A stretch of DNA of 64,000 nucleotides from Phytophthora colocasiae (taxonomy: Eukaryota > Oomycota > Peronosporomycetes > Peronosporales > Peronosporaceae). Positions 9,675 through 20,720 of the stretch are shown piece after piece (positions within the stretch are counted from its first letter, which is position 1; every line of letters begins with the position of its first letter). Position numbers and translations under genes: made by a program. The notes beneath the pieces were generated by a model. That model had not been told where the DNA came from and did no database searches. It was given only the letters and a program-made list of their open reading frames with translations. The stretch is taken from contig JAGKQI010000066.1 of NCBI GenBank assembly GCA_018806915.1, positions 289,586-353,585 of the forward strand. Reading direction: 5' to 3'.

Positions 9675-11680
9675 TTAACCTCTACGATCTACGCCTTCTC
9701 CTTGGCGAGGTAATGAGTCGTGCAGCTTCTTCTGCTTGTCTTGCTCCTTCTTGAGTTTCTTACGCTGGTTCTTCGTCAGCTCTTTACCAGCAGCATTGTG
9801 GGTCGGGAGACCTTCAGCGTCGAACTGCGAGTAGAGCTCTGGCTGCTTCTTGAACATTTCGACCGGCGACAGCTTCATCTTCTCCATCTTGAGCGCCAGC
9901 TGCTGCATCTGCGCATCCTTGCGACTCGCGTTTGCGCCTGAAGTTGCAGCGCCACTGGCTGTTTCACCCCCACTCTCACGCAGAGCCACGATCTGGTTCA
10001 GAACCTTCTTGTCCTTGGTCGAGTCCTGGTCCGGCACGAAGTAGCCGATGCGCTCGAACTGCACGATCTCATTCAAGTTGTTCGCGTACGACTCGGGGTC
10101 CACGCGGGCTGTGGCGTACACGCGCTCCGAATTCTTCGAGTCCACGAATGACTCCCAGTCCTTGACGTCGCTCGGCAGCTCCGGTACCGTGAATAGGTGA
10201 GAGTACACACGCACTTCCACCTTGGGACTGTTAGCTGGCACCCACGAAAGAACACCCTTGGGTTTGGCTGCGTTGGTCCAATCCATCTGGCCCACCACCT
10301 TCGTCACGCGGCCACTAGCGTCCGTCTCCAGCTTTGTGCATGTGAACGGGAAAGCGTATTTCAGACGCACCTGCTTGTTAGGTGCCACACCGTAGAAGTC
10401 CTTGAGTCTTCAGCACGTACGTCACTGCGATCGAGGAAGATTTTCTGTGAGCTGAACCTGGTGGTAGACGTCGCGATCCGCGTCCTGCGGGTAGTCCGGT
10501 ACCTTCAACGAAAGAGCGTCCTTGTCAGGTACATTGCTGAAGTTCTCGATGACGAGTTCCACGGGGTCAAGCACGGCCATAACACGCTTCGAGGACTCGC
10601 CCAGAACGCTACGAGCCACAGAGTGTAGCCGTTCGATTTGGATCGTCGACTGCACGCGGGTAACGCCGATCTCCTTGCAGAACTGCTTGATGATCTCCGG
10701 GTGAAACCACGCCGACGAAGACCGTTGAGCGTGCCCATACGAGGGTCGTCCCAGCCACGCACCGTCTTGGACGTCACGAGCTTGAGCAGTTTGCGTTTGC
10801 TGAGCACCGTGTAGGTCATGAACAGACGAGCGAACTCGTACACATTGGGCTTGAACAGATCCAGTTCATTGAGCAGCCAGTAGTAGGACTCGCGACGCGT
10901 CTCGAACTCGAGCGTGCAGATGGAGTAGTCAATGTGCTCCAACGCATCCACGATGCAGTGCGTGTAGTCGTATGTCGGATAGATGCACCACTTGTCTCCA
11001 ATGTGCGGGTGCGGCACGAACTTGATGCGGTAGGCCACGTGGTCCCACATATTCGGGTTGGGACTGCCGAGATCCATTTTCATGCGGAGACAGGCCTCTC
11101 CTTCACCATACAGACCAAGACGCATCTTCTCAAACTCTGCCAAGTTCTCAGCAACTGAACGGGAGCGGAAGGGAGACTTGCCAGCTTCTGAAACGTCCTT
11201 CTCGTCCTTGGTTCCAGGTGTAGCGTGGAACTGCTGCAGAACAACACGAGAAGCTTCGATCTCGGCCTTACTCTGGTGGCACACATAAGCTTTGCCCTTG
11301 CGGATGAGCTTCAGAGCCAATTCATACAGTTCCTGGAAGTATTGACTGCTGTACGTGACTTTAGTAGGGGTGTAACCCAACCAGTGCACGTTATTGGCGA
11401 TGGCGTCGATGTACTCGTTACTCTCAGCCTCCGGATTCGTGTCGTCATAGCGGAAATACGTCTCGCGCTTGTCCATGGGGACGTTCAGCTTCTCGAAGGC
11501 CTCGAAGAAGTTCATGTTCATGGATTTAGCGTGACCCACGTGCAGATATCCATTAGGTTCGGGTGGGAAACGCGTGCGCACTTTGCCCTGCGTGACGCGC
11601 TGGTGCTCAGCAAGTTGCTCCTGCGTGTTCTTGGCCAGCGCCATGTCGCGCGCCTCCAGGCCGGTGGTGGGTGTCGCCAT
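9675..11680 (-). CDS. QARS: Glutaminyl-tRNA synthetase, cytosolic type (apparent frameshifts)
   Basis: Class I synthetase that charges tRNA-Gln. The ATG at 11680 opens MATPTTGLEARDMALAK, then the HIGH region (RFPPEPNGYLHVGHAKS). RYDDTNPEAESNEYI, YDYTHCIVDALEHIDYS and the KMSKS-equivalent VLSKRKLLKLV follow; then comes the beta-barrel anticodon-binding part. The animal N-terminal appended domain is absent, although the frame stays open up to 11953. Three one-base shifts break the frame. At 10699-10701 a C run is one short inside GFTPEIIKQF. Two others, near 10442 and 10407, flank the block that should read like FLDRSDVRAED. An essential gene with one break in a homopolymer is better explained by assembly error than by decay. 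The C-terminal 100 residues are Lys-rich and low-complexity. Confidence 0.88.
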
Positions 11681-12006
11681 GGAGAGGAAGGGAGAGCGGT
11701 GGGAAGTTGCTGGAGCTTTGACGGCGAATGATTTAATGGCTCGGATATTGCGAGGCTCTGACACAACCAACCATACAAAAAACAAGTCAAAGGATGCTGA
11801 CCGTAGGAAAATGCTCGGACGAAGAAACGAGCAACTGACGCCTCCGACGTCGACAGCAAGGATAGAGTGGACTATTAACTGGTTCTTGAGCTTAACGACA
11901 GGAGGACGGAGCTCCTGACTCAAATGGACGTCTACAGTAGACGACAGTCTCATCGACTACTTGTTTGTGCTGATTCTTCTCGTCCATTCCCTTTCCTGAG
12001 CTAAAG
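11681..12006. other. Intergenic between QARS and U1A/U2B'' genes
   Basis: 326 bases that hold the upstream region of the tRNA synthetase and the 3' end of the snRNP gene; both genes are on the minus strand. The synthetase frame remains open through most of it, so an N-terminal extension of up to 91 codons cannot be excluded. No other feature seen. Confidence 0.45.
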
Positions 12007-12774
12007 CTACTTCTTGGCAAACGAGACCTTGAGGGTGTCGGTGGGCGTGAGCTTGAAGCCGAAGAGTCCTTGAAGAGCGATGGCGGCCTGAGCTTCGTCA
12101 CCGAACTCCACGAACGCCAGACCCTTCTTACCTGGCACCATACGGACTTCCTGCAACACAAAGAGCATCAATTAATACTCAGATCTGCCCACTGTCAACT
12201 AGAACACCATCCATTGTCGTACCTTGAAGCCCTGGTACTGCTTGAACAGTACGCTCAACATCTCCTGGTTACACGACTCGGGCAGCTCCTGAAGGAACAA
12301 AATCTTGTTGGGCACGTTTTGTGCTGGCGGAGCTGGCGCCCTCGACGCTGATGGCGTTGCCTTGCCATTCTCTCCTGCCTGCTTCTTGGCGGTAGTCTGT
12401 AATGGAGCGGGCTTGGGCTCACGCTTCCGCTTCTCGCGCGGGACGAAGGTGCCTTCGCGTCTTGCGATGACGTCGGCCTTCTCCTTGGCAAAGTGGATGA
12501 CCACAGGCTTGTCGAATAGCGTCGACCCGTTTACCGTGCGTAACGCATTGGATGCGCTCGGGATGTCATTAAATGTGACCCAAGCCTGGCCTCGCAGTCG
12601 TCGAGCACGACCCATGACAATCTCCAGGATCTTGCCGTGCTGCGAAAGAGTCGCGTACAGCGTGGCCTTCATGCGGTCAGCCTTGATCTTGTCATTCAGA
12701 TTGTTTAAATAGATCGTGTGGTTGGGCGGCACGTCCGCCGTCTCCACGGGCGTAGCAACTGCGGCTTCGGTCAT
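12007..12774 (-). CDS. U1A/U2B''/SNF-family spliceosomal snRNP protein (2 exons)
   Basis: Exons 12774-12223 and 12150-12007 join in phase 0 through a 72-bp intron (GTACGA...CAG) to 231 residues, close to human U2B'' (225) and shorter than U1A (282). RRM1 (about 19-97) has RNP2 IYLNNL, RNP1 RGQAWVTF, and the NHTIYLNNLNDKIK start that is diagnostic of this family. A basic linker follows (PREKRKREPKPAP). RRM2 (about 150-228) has RNP2 ILFLQELP and RNP1 KGLAFVEF, and is split by the intron. These proteins bind a stem-loop of U1 or U2 snRNA. From sequence alone I cannot say which; many lineages use a single protein for both. Confidence 0.9.
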
Positions 12775-13007
12775 AGCTCCTTGGTTATGGTTTTGGCGCT
12801 ACCCAAAAGTCATAAAAACGAGGTTGTTACAATAGTGACAAACAGAACGTTGATTTGACAAAACTTGGTATAGTGTCAAGTGTCCGCTTTTGTCAAGTGT
12901 CACCCCCTATATTGACCAATGACAGCTGTGTATTGGGGTTAGACAAGTAGGATTTGCACTGTTTTGTTAAGTGTCATCCCCGAATTCCTTGAAGCCATGG
13001 CAGCATA
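12775..13007. other. Promoter-side spacer between the snRNP gene and the retrotransposon cluster
   Basis: 233 bases upstream of the snRNP gene, up to the first base of the element C LTR. It contains several copies of a TGTCAAGTGTC-like motif (12870-12980) and a CCAAT element (TTGACCAATGACA). No target-site duplication for the LTR that starts at 13008 can be tested, because the other end of the cluster is rearranged. Confidence 0.4.
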
Positions 13008-13224
13008 TGTGGTGGAGCGGATCTGCCAAAATCTCGTTAGGGCAGGTCCCGATCACCACTTGCACCCAGACACCGACTAACGGAGGGGGTCCCCCGATGA
13101 TCCGTGATCTAGCTGTGTGTAGTATCCACCTTGTGTACCCGTCGGTAGGCGGGTTACGCTCTTCCAGGTGACTTCTGAAGGTGTCTTGTAGGTCGGAAGA
13201 AGGTCTTGGGTGACGCAGGGGTTT
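13008..13224 (-). repeat. Element C 3' LTR, outer fragment (left of element A)
   Basis: Begins TGTGGTGGAGCGG and matches the first 217 bases of the LTR at 41437. It is cut by the insertion of element A and resumes at 21181. Confidence 0.88.
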
Positions 13225-13685
13225 TGTAATGGGTCTACCTAGACCTATTAGGTGGCGTACACGTGCGCTTACGTGTATGAGGAAGCGTGCAATTAGAATA
13301 GACTTAATTTAAGTATACTTATTTAAATACGTATAATTAAATCAAATATAACTAAATTAAACTGCAAAAATACCGTAAAATGAGAACTGTTATTGAATTT
13401 GGCATAAGCCAATTATGGACCTCCTAAAACTGTTTGTTATCTATTTCTAAAGGGTCTGCCAACGTGTGGTTGGCAGAAACTCTGCTCAGTGATTGGTAGA
13501 AATCCGTTACTTTCTACCAATAATATGCACAAATGCACACGAACCATCCAATAATGTGGTTCGCCCATGTATCCTTTGGTGTGTACAGCACACCAAGGTC
13601 TGAGGCCCATTTCCAACCTCTAACAGTTATCCTAACTGTTAGAGTTACAAGTGGTACAACCACTTGTACGTGTAACCCCGTTACA
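13225..13685 (-). repeat. Element A 3' LTR
   Basis: 461 bp, TG...CA ended. It differs from the other LTR at 20721-21180 only by one A in an A run (about 13363). It contains perfect hairpins such as 13493-13502/13511-13520 and 13620-13629/13633-13642. A purine-rich tract (GGGGTGATGG on the minus strand, 13686-13695) abuts it as a probable polypurine tract. Confidence 0.9.
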
Positions 13686-13785
13686 CCATCACCCCGTTAA
13701 GATTCGACGTATCGGTCTCGATACGTCAATCAACAGAACTTGACAAGACCGTCAAGTTCCCGAGAGAAATCCGAGTTCATTTCGC

Positions 13786-14993
13786 AATGGACTGATCTCG
13801 ACGACCTCGTGATGAGGCCTCGGACGCTTCAAGCTCGAAGCGTCCGCGCAGTGATGATGAAGCGTCCCCCATGTCGAGGGCGCTCACTGCACCGCGCACT
13901 GATCCGCCAGTGCGCACGCCATGGATGCCTACTGAGGCGGAGATCCATGACCGGTTCGGTGCTAGCTCACCACCGAACCCGATACTGTTGTACTCATGCA
14001 ACAGTATCAACGACGACGACGTCGCCGCTAAGGTTGTCTTTGAGTCCGAGACTCAAAGACGCGACTACTATATCGGGCTCTTCCACGAGCTCCGATACTA
14101 TGCAGCGAAGACTTCGCGCATGAGCAAAGTGCCAGAGTGGCAGGCACTTTGTCAGTCGTGGAACGCCTTTGTTGATATCTTCAACAAAGACCCGAAGGCA
14201 TATCGCGAGCGCGTTGCTGCGGCTCGCGATCGCTACTACACTTACACTACACGTGGTAAGTGTGAACGCCTCCATGATCAGTCCATGGAAGCGGGGATCC
14301 CATGTGCCGTTCCCTTTGGCACACCCTGTCCGTGTTGCCCACCCTTGGCAACACGCCTTACCGAACGTGATCTCCTGGGGTACACGGTCGTCCGTGTACC
14401 CGATCACATCAAGGAACTCCGTGGTCGTATTGTGCCACGCGAAGCTCCGAGTGCTGTGGCTGACCGCATGCGGCACTCCTCGTGCAGAGTTTAACCCTGC
14501 AAGTTATGATGGGCTTCATGCGCCCTCACACCATGTCCGGAACGTCCTCCATCCGGACGTTCCGCGGCTCCCATGTATCTCGATGAGGAGGAAATCCTCT
14601 CCAACGAATACGAAAACGAACCCCTTGAGAGTTCGTTCTCTTATGAGCCACAATCCGCTCAACAATCCAGCGGATCGCTCCACGCGCGTCGCGGCAACGG
14701 CGGCGGAGGGGTGGAACACTCCCTCCGCATGGTCAACGCTATGACGCCATGACGATCGTGCCCTGCACGATCGAGTTGCTGCGCTGGAGCAGACACAGAG
14801 CGCTGAGATAGCTGCTCTGAAGCAGGAGGTTCGTGTCCTCCGTGCTGAGGTCTGCGAGGCAGCTCAGACTGCCTCGAACCTCTCGTCCGGTCTTGGGACG
14901 AGAGTGAACCAGTTGATCGACCGTGTCGACGGTCTTCGAGAAGGCCTTCCAGGCCTCTCGCACTCCCTCAGTCGGACTACCAACCCTAGGTAG
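13786..14993 (+). pseudogene. Element A antisense extra frame (coiled-coil end), frameshifted
   Basis: On the strand opposite to gag-pol, between integrase and the 3' LTR. An open stretch from 13871 to 14494 encodes ETQRRDYYIGLFHELRYY, then a helical region (KVPEWQALCQSWNAFVDIF). Other frames continue it. The last piece (14745-14993) is a clear coiled coil: RALHDRVAALEQTQSAEIAA, LKQEVRVLRAEV, TRVNQLIDRVDGL. Its tail overlaps the end of pol antisense. It corresponds in place, and in having a C-terminal coiled coil, to the antisense frame of element B. Frame breaks prevent calling one protein; function unknown. Confidence 0.5.
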
Positions 14994-17900
14994 TCCGTGC
15001 TGCACGTACGGCTTCAACCGCCCGACGTAGAAGGTCGGGTGGAGTCTCATGCTGGACGGTATGTCCAGCCGGTACGCGTTGCCGTGCCGTTCAAGTACTT
15101 TGAACGGCCCAATGAATCTTGGAGCAAGCTTGCTTGCTCCAAAGTCAGACACTGCATGTCTAGGTAGGTTTTGTGTAGCTAACAAAACTAATGAACCCTT
15201 TTCGAATTCATTTGTGTTGCCTCTACCAACAGTATCAGCGTTCAGCTTCTGTCGATCGACAGAAGCTGCGATAGCATCCTGGACAAACCGTATGACGGCT
15301 TGTCTTCGCTGGACAAAGTCTAGCGCACCCGAGCTGAATCCTTTCAGCTTGTCGCCCTTGTCAGCAGCAGGCCCTGCCTGCTCGCTATCATTTCTCATGT
15401 CTGTGCCCGGCACAGACATCGCGCGCTCGTTCCTGCTCGAACGAGACGTCGCACGCGTCACCGCAGCTGATAGTGTGCTGCTATCAGTTGCATTCTGCGG
15501 TTGTTCGGACGCAACCGTAGATCCTCCCCCACTTAAGGAGGAAGCTACCCCGCCGAGCATGCTCGGCAATCGTGGATGCCTCATGGCGTTCACGAAGAAC
15601 GGTGTATGCCCTGTGGAGGCATGCACCGAGTTGTTGATGGCAAACTCTGCCATCGGCAAGCACTCGCTCCAATGCGGGAACGAGTGAGCGTAGCTCTTCA
15701 ACGTGTCACCCAATACACGGTTGACACGTTCGGTCTGTCCGTCCGTCTGCGGATGATCCGCAGTCGACATTGATAACTGTGAACCAAGAAGTGTAAACAC
15801 TTCTTGCCAGAACCGCGCTGTGAAGCGTGGATCACGGTCCGACACAATGTCGAGCGGCATGCCATGGTGTTTGAACACCATGTCAACAAACAGTCGCGCA
15901 GTCTGCGCGGCTGTAACAGTAGCCGGGACGGCAGCAAGATGAACCATCTTGCTGAATCGGTCCACAAAAACAACGATGCCCGTCCTCCGCTTGCTGTCAG
16001 GCGGAAGACCGAAGACGAAGTCCATGGACATGGACTGCCAACACTCCGACGGAGTCGGTAGTGATTGAAGAGGAGCCTGCGAGAACTGCGCAGGCTTCAC
16101 GCGTTGACAAACCTCGCAAGCACGTACGTACTTGCGCACCCACTTGTACTGGTGGTGCCAGTAGAAGTCACGCGTGAGAAGAGTGTATGTCTTCTCACGA
16201 CCCGGATGCCCTGCCGTGGGGCATCGTGATACTCGAACATGATCCTCAACCGGAGGTCATGATCATTCGGAACGACAATGCGATCCGCATTGTCGTCTAC
16301 TACACTAATACAACAGTAGGCCTTCGTGTACACGATAGCGGTGTACACGAGCTCGAAGATGAGGGGTTAGCTTCCGACGTGCCACGTCGGAAGGTGCTGC
16401 GAGGAACTCCAGCAGCCCCTTCGCGTCTGCATCCCTTGCATACGCGTTCTTCACGTCGTCAATCAACGTTGACGACGGCACACTTGTCCTCACGACGCCA
16501 ACAGCGTTGGCGTCGACCGTCTCCGCATAGTCAGGTCGACGCGATAACGCGTTGGCCACTACATGATCTTCCGGGTTTGTACTCCACCCGGAAGTTGTAC
16601 TCCGCGAAGAAGGACAACCATCTCGCCATACGTTGCGAGATGTGCGGCGACTTAATCGCCGTACGCAATGATGCGTGGTCTGTATAGACCACGAACGGTC
16701 TACTCCCAAGTAGATACACTCGGAACTTTGCGAGTGCATACTTCATGGCAAGGAGCTCCTTGTCATGTACGGGATAGTTACGCTCAGCTGGCTTCAGCTG
16801 ACGCGATTGATAGTAGACTACACGATCACGCCCTTCGTGATCGTGTTGCATCAATGCACATCCGATTGCAAAGTCGGATGCATCGCACACTACGTGGAAT
16901 GGACGATCTTGGTCCGCCACGGCCAAGATCGGCGCTTCAGTCAAGCCCTGCTTGACTGCACCGAATGCATCCTCGCACTCGGTCGTCCAAATCCACTCAG
17001 CTTCTTTCTTAGAAGCTGTGACAACAGGCGAATCTTGCCCGCATAGTTGTCCACGTACTTGCACAAGTACGTGGCAAATGAGAACTGCCTCAGTTCCTTC
17101 ACATTGGATGGCGTGGGCCATTCATTGATCACTCTGACCTTCTCTGGGTCAGGGCGCACGCCGTCTTTCCCACGAGACACCCCAGCACGGGTATCTCGCT
17201 CGCCCCGAAGATACACTTCTTCAGGTTCGCATAGAGCTTATGTTTCCTCATAAGCTCTGGCAGCTTCCGGAGATGCACCTTGTGCATCTCAATGTCCATC
17301 TTCCGTTCACAGCCCGGCTGTGGACGAACACGTCGTCGCAGTAGCTCGGTGCGAAGTCGCGCACAGAGAGCAATAGATGTGTCACGCATCTATTGAACGT
17401 CGCAGGGGCGTTTTTAAGCCCCTGTGGCATGACGAGCCACTCCCAAAGCATACCGCTTGGAGTGCTTACCGCAGTAAGAGGGGTGTCCCTCTCACGCATG
17501 AGGATCTGATAGAATCCATCACGCAGATCTAGAGCACTGAAGATAGTGCTCAAGGCCATCGAATCGATGATAACATCTTGTCGCGGTATTGGCGTCTGCG
17601 CCGGTATCGTCGCATCGTTCAGCTTGTTATACGCATGAACGATGCGCCAGCCGCCCTGTGATTTCTTAACACAGAACGTTGGAGCACTGTGCGGGTACTT
17701 TGACTCCCGCACTTGACCTGCAAGACGACGACTTTCAAAGAAGTCGTCGATCGCTTGCACTTGTTCACGCGGCAGTGGCCACTGCCGTGTAACACAGTAC
17801 TTCGTGCCCGGCACGAGATCAATCTCGTGCTGTACGCCCTTGTCCTTCGGAAGCTCCGAAGGAATCTCGTCAGGAGTACATCCTTGTACTCCCGCAGAAT

Positions 17901-19698
17901 CTCGTAATAGGGACTCGACTTCAACGAGTCCCAACTCTGCTCCTCGAAGCGTTGCTTCTTGGTCTTCGCACTGAGGGTGTCATCGCCCTCAGTGATGCCA
18001 TCGACGACGAGCTGCTTCAGCTCCTCGGCTTCGCGATCCACTCTCTCGATATCCGAGAGAATGCAAATTTGTTCGATGCGTCCATCGTACAAGTCCCGCG
18101 CGAAGCGCTTCCAACTCATCGTTGGAAGTGCGGTCAACGCCGACGCACACGTCGGCGGATTCTCCAACCGCATCCTCTGGTACTGTAACCCAGTACCAGT
18201 ACGTGTCAAGACGTTCAACGTCTCGACACTCGGTGTCTGCACTGCAGATACACCCGTCTCAGTCCCGGACTGAGACTCGCGCAGCTCCCTGAGCTTGCGC
18301 CGCGAAGGTCTACCATGGAGCCCGGCTCCAGGTGCTCCACGTCCAAGGCATCGCACCTTGGACGGGACGTTATCGCAATCGTCAGCGGATTCCTTCCGCT
18401 GACTCGCACTATCAAGCCCGGCGAGTGCCGCTCATCGCGTGCAGCGCTGCTGCGCACGTGAGCACGCAGGTTGTTCGGGTGCTGGGCGTTTGCAACCGCC
18501 AGCACCTCCTGCCGCGCAGTCGGTTCCCTGAACCGCTGCGCCTCCATCCGCTCCCGGAGCGGAAGAAGCAACCGCATCGTCGACTCCCGGAGTCGACGTG
18601 CTCTCGCTAGCTTCCTGCGCTAGCGAGTGTTCGCTTGTACACATATCATCCGTTCCCAGAGCGGATGTACGATCGCTAGTTCCCGGAACTAGCAGCGACT
18701 GTTCGCCTTTACACGTCTCATCAGCTCCCGGAGCTGATGACCGATCGCTAGTTCCCAGAACTAGCAGCGAAGCGCCAGTGGCGTCAGCTCCCAGAGCTGA
18801 CGCACGTCTTTCGGTTCCCCGAATTTTATTTTCTTCGTCAACTCCCAGAGTTGACGCGACGTCGTCGGCGCGACCCTTGGGGGCTTGAAGTACCTCCAAG
18901 GATACCGGTAATACCGGTATTTTACCTTCTCTCAGGTGAATCGCATTCACCTGACCATCACTCATGTGACAAACATCATTCAGATGTTTACGCGTCAGGT
19001 GATTCACATTCACCTGACCATCACTCATGTGACCGCGACCCTTCGGCTCAGATTTCTGAGTCGACACACATTTTCTCACAACGACTCCCGGAGTCGTTGA
19101 TGGTCGCCGGCGGCGATCGGAGGCAGCGGCGGCCGCTGCTGCCTCAACTGGGATCCATGCACCGGCCGGTGCATGTGCAGCACTGACAGGGCCATCGCTC
19201 TCTGTCGCGCATGTGTTGTTGAAGCGTACGAGCGTACGCTTCTCCCAGTTGATCACCGGGTCATGCCGTGCAAGCCACGGCATGCCTAATACCAAGTCGA
19301 ACTTATCGTCTAGATCCAAGACGATAAGATCTTCTACAAACATCCTTCGTTTGTAAGAGAAGCGCACACGGACTACGCGCTTCTCAGTCCTCACGGTGGC
19401 ACCTGTTGCCAACCGCACCTCCAACACGCCGCGAGGCGTGTCAGCCTCTTCGAAGTCAAGCCTTCGAAGACTTCCCTGTCGAACAAAGTTGTTCGACGCG
19501 CCCGAAATCCACTAGGGAACGAAGAGAGGTCGCTCTCTTCGACATCACGTTCAGGATGACAAGGTTTGGCTTGTCATCTTGCAGCTTACAGCGAGAAACC
19601 TTCTCGCTGGGGGCAGCAGTCCTCATCGTCGCGTGTCCAAGCTCGACACGCGAGACTGCATCACCAGTAGGACGCCCCGCGCCTACTGGTCGCCAGCG
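14739..19698 (-). pseudogene. pol: Element A pol: protease, RT, RNase H, integrase (frameshifted)
   Basis: Pol begins in the -1 frame relative to gag at about 19698. Protease: the active-site block around 19490-19505 would read LVDSGAS but carries an extra T. VLDLDDKFDLVLGMPWL follows. RT (about 17880-17250) has TRQWPLPREQ, SALDLRDGFYQI and the catalytic box YCDD (17332-17343), where most Gypsy elements have YxDD with another second residue. RNase H (about 16960-16560) keeps [24 protein letters not shown] and YTDHASL. Integrase (16139-14739) has the zinc-finger end CEVCQRVK and the catalytic Asp, Asp and Glu in [16 protein letters not shown] and [10 protein letters not shown]. The integrase end (FIGPFKVLERHG) lacks a chromodomain. 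A PR-RT linker with repeated HMSDGQVN and PG-x-D/S units lies at about 18550-19050. Confidence 0.8.
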
Positions 19699-19704
19699 TT
19701 TTTT
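19664..19704 (-). promoter_or_regulatory. Candidate -1 programmed frameshift site, element A gag-pol
   Basis: Heptamer A AAA AAC at 19704-19698 sits in gag frame as ...TCA AAA AAC. An 8-base spacer (19697-19690) follows, then a perfect 8-bp stem (19689-19682 with 19671-19664) around a 10-base G-rich loop. The gag stop TAG (19685-19683) lies inside the 5' arm. Pol continues open in exactly the -1 frame (RWRPVGAGRPTGDAVS). The element is full of hairpins, so the stem alone is weak evidence; heptamer, phase and spacing are the stronger part. Confidence 0.7.
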
Positions 19705-20671
19705 GAACGCCCGCCCGCTGTGCACTCGCGTGCATAGTGACCGATGTTACTACACTTGTAACATCGAACCTTGCCATATCTACGTTGCTGTTGACCAGCA
19801 GTCGTAGCACTCGAGAGGTCCATAGGTTCCGGACCTCCCGTCTTCACAACAGGACGCGCCGGCTTCGGCGCGCGTTTCGCATGGAGTTTAAGCTTGACGC
19901 CGGCTAAACTCCTCTTGCATTGCAAGGCTGATCGCCTCCTCGAGAGTATTCGGATACTCTCGGAAGAGATATGTTTGACGGGACCATCTCTTGGTCCTTC
20001 ATGAACGTGACGACCTTGGTCGCCTCGTCGATCGGGTTGGCCACTATGTTCGATACCAAGTATCGAGCACGCTGGGCAAAGGTGTGAACATCATCCTTGC
20101 CCTGTTGCAGATCGAGAAACTCCGCTCTCGATCTGAACTCGTTCTTCGGAGGCTCAAACGCAAGCTTGAGTTCCTCCTTGAACTCCTCGTACGTGATGAA
20201 GCACGTAGGATCCGAGGGTCGGCGCCCATAGGCCTAACTCCTCGCACGTCCGCCAAGACATGACATGGCGAACGCGACCTTCGACATCGGATCGACGATA
20301 CGTCGAGCCGCAACGGCTGTGTCGAGTTCGACAAGCCACCGAAGGAGGGTCTCGTCCTCCTTCCTCGTGTAGGTACTCACGTGGAGTTTCAGCGACTCCA
20401 CGCGTGGCTTAGGGGAAGCCACCGAGGCAGCAACATCTCGTTGCTCCTTCACAATGTACCCCAGAGCAACACCGTGTTGCTCTGTCGGCGATAGCGTACG
20501 AAGCATCGTAGCTACCTCTGCCTCTCCAATGACTTGTGAAAGTCTTTGGAGAGCTTCCCACTCTGGATCTGACAGGTGGGCACAGTCCGTGCGCGTCACG
20601 GACATGTGAGGGGTCCCAGCGGATCCCTCATCCATTGGGGAGTTCTCTACCCCGCGTTCGTATGACTCCAT
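19683..20671 (-). pseudogene. gag: Element A gag (capsid and zinc knuckle), frameshifted
   Basis: Starts at ATG 20671, about 30 bases after the primer site. The first 145 codons are open (LHVSTYTRKEDETLLRWLVE, SKVAFAMSCLGGRARS), a typical Ty3/Gypsy capsid. The frame then shifts at least twice; the remaining capsid blocks lie at 20270-19930. The last 80 codons include [10 protein letters not shown] and a single CCHC zinc knuckle (CYKCSNIGHYAREC). They end at TAG 19683 at the frameshift site. Gag packages the element RNA in a cytoplasmic particle. Confidence 0.75.
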
Positions 20672-20700
20672 ACGAACGAACAGCAGTCGGTCGTGGGACG

Positions 20701-20718
20701 GACTACAAAGTGCTACCA
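20701..20718 (-). promoter_or_regulatory. Element A primer-binding site
   Basis: Two bases inside the 5' LTR, the minus strand reads TGGTAGCACTTTGTAGTC. It starts TGG, as expected of a complement to a tRNA 3'-CCA end. Element B has nearly the same sequence at the same place. The priming tRNA is not identified. Confidence 0.65.
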
Positions 20719-20720
20719 GG

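Noticed and set aside
13720..16000. CRISPR-like or integron-like array suggested by frequent palindromes
   Set aside because: The inverted repeats differ in sequence and have no constant repeat or spacer unit, and they lie inside retrotransposon coding sequence.
18550..19050. Repeats in element A linker taken as a separate satellite
   Set aside because: They encode in-frame peptide repeats (HMSDGQVN, PG-x-D) in the protease-RT linker, so they belong to pol.
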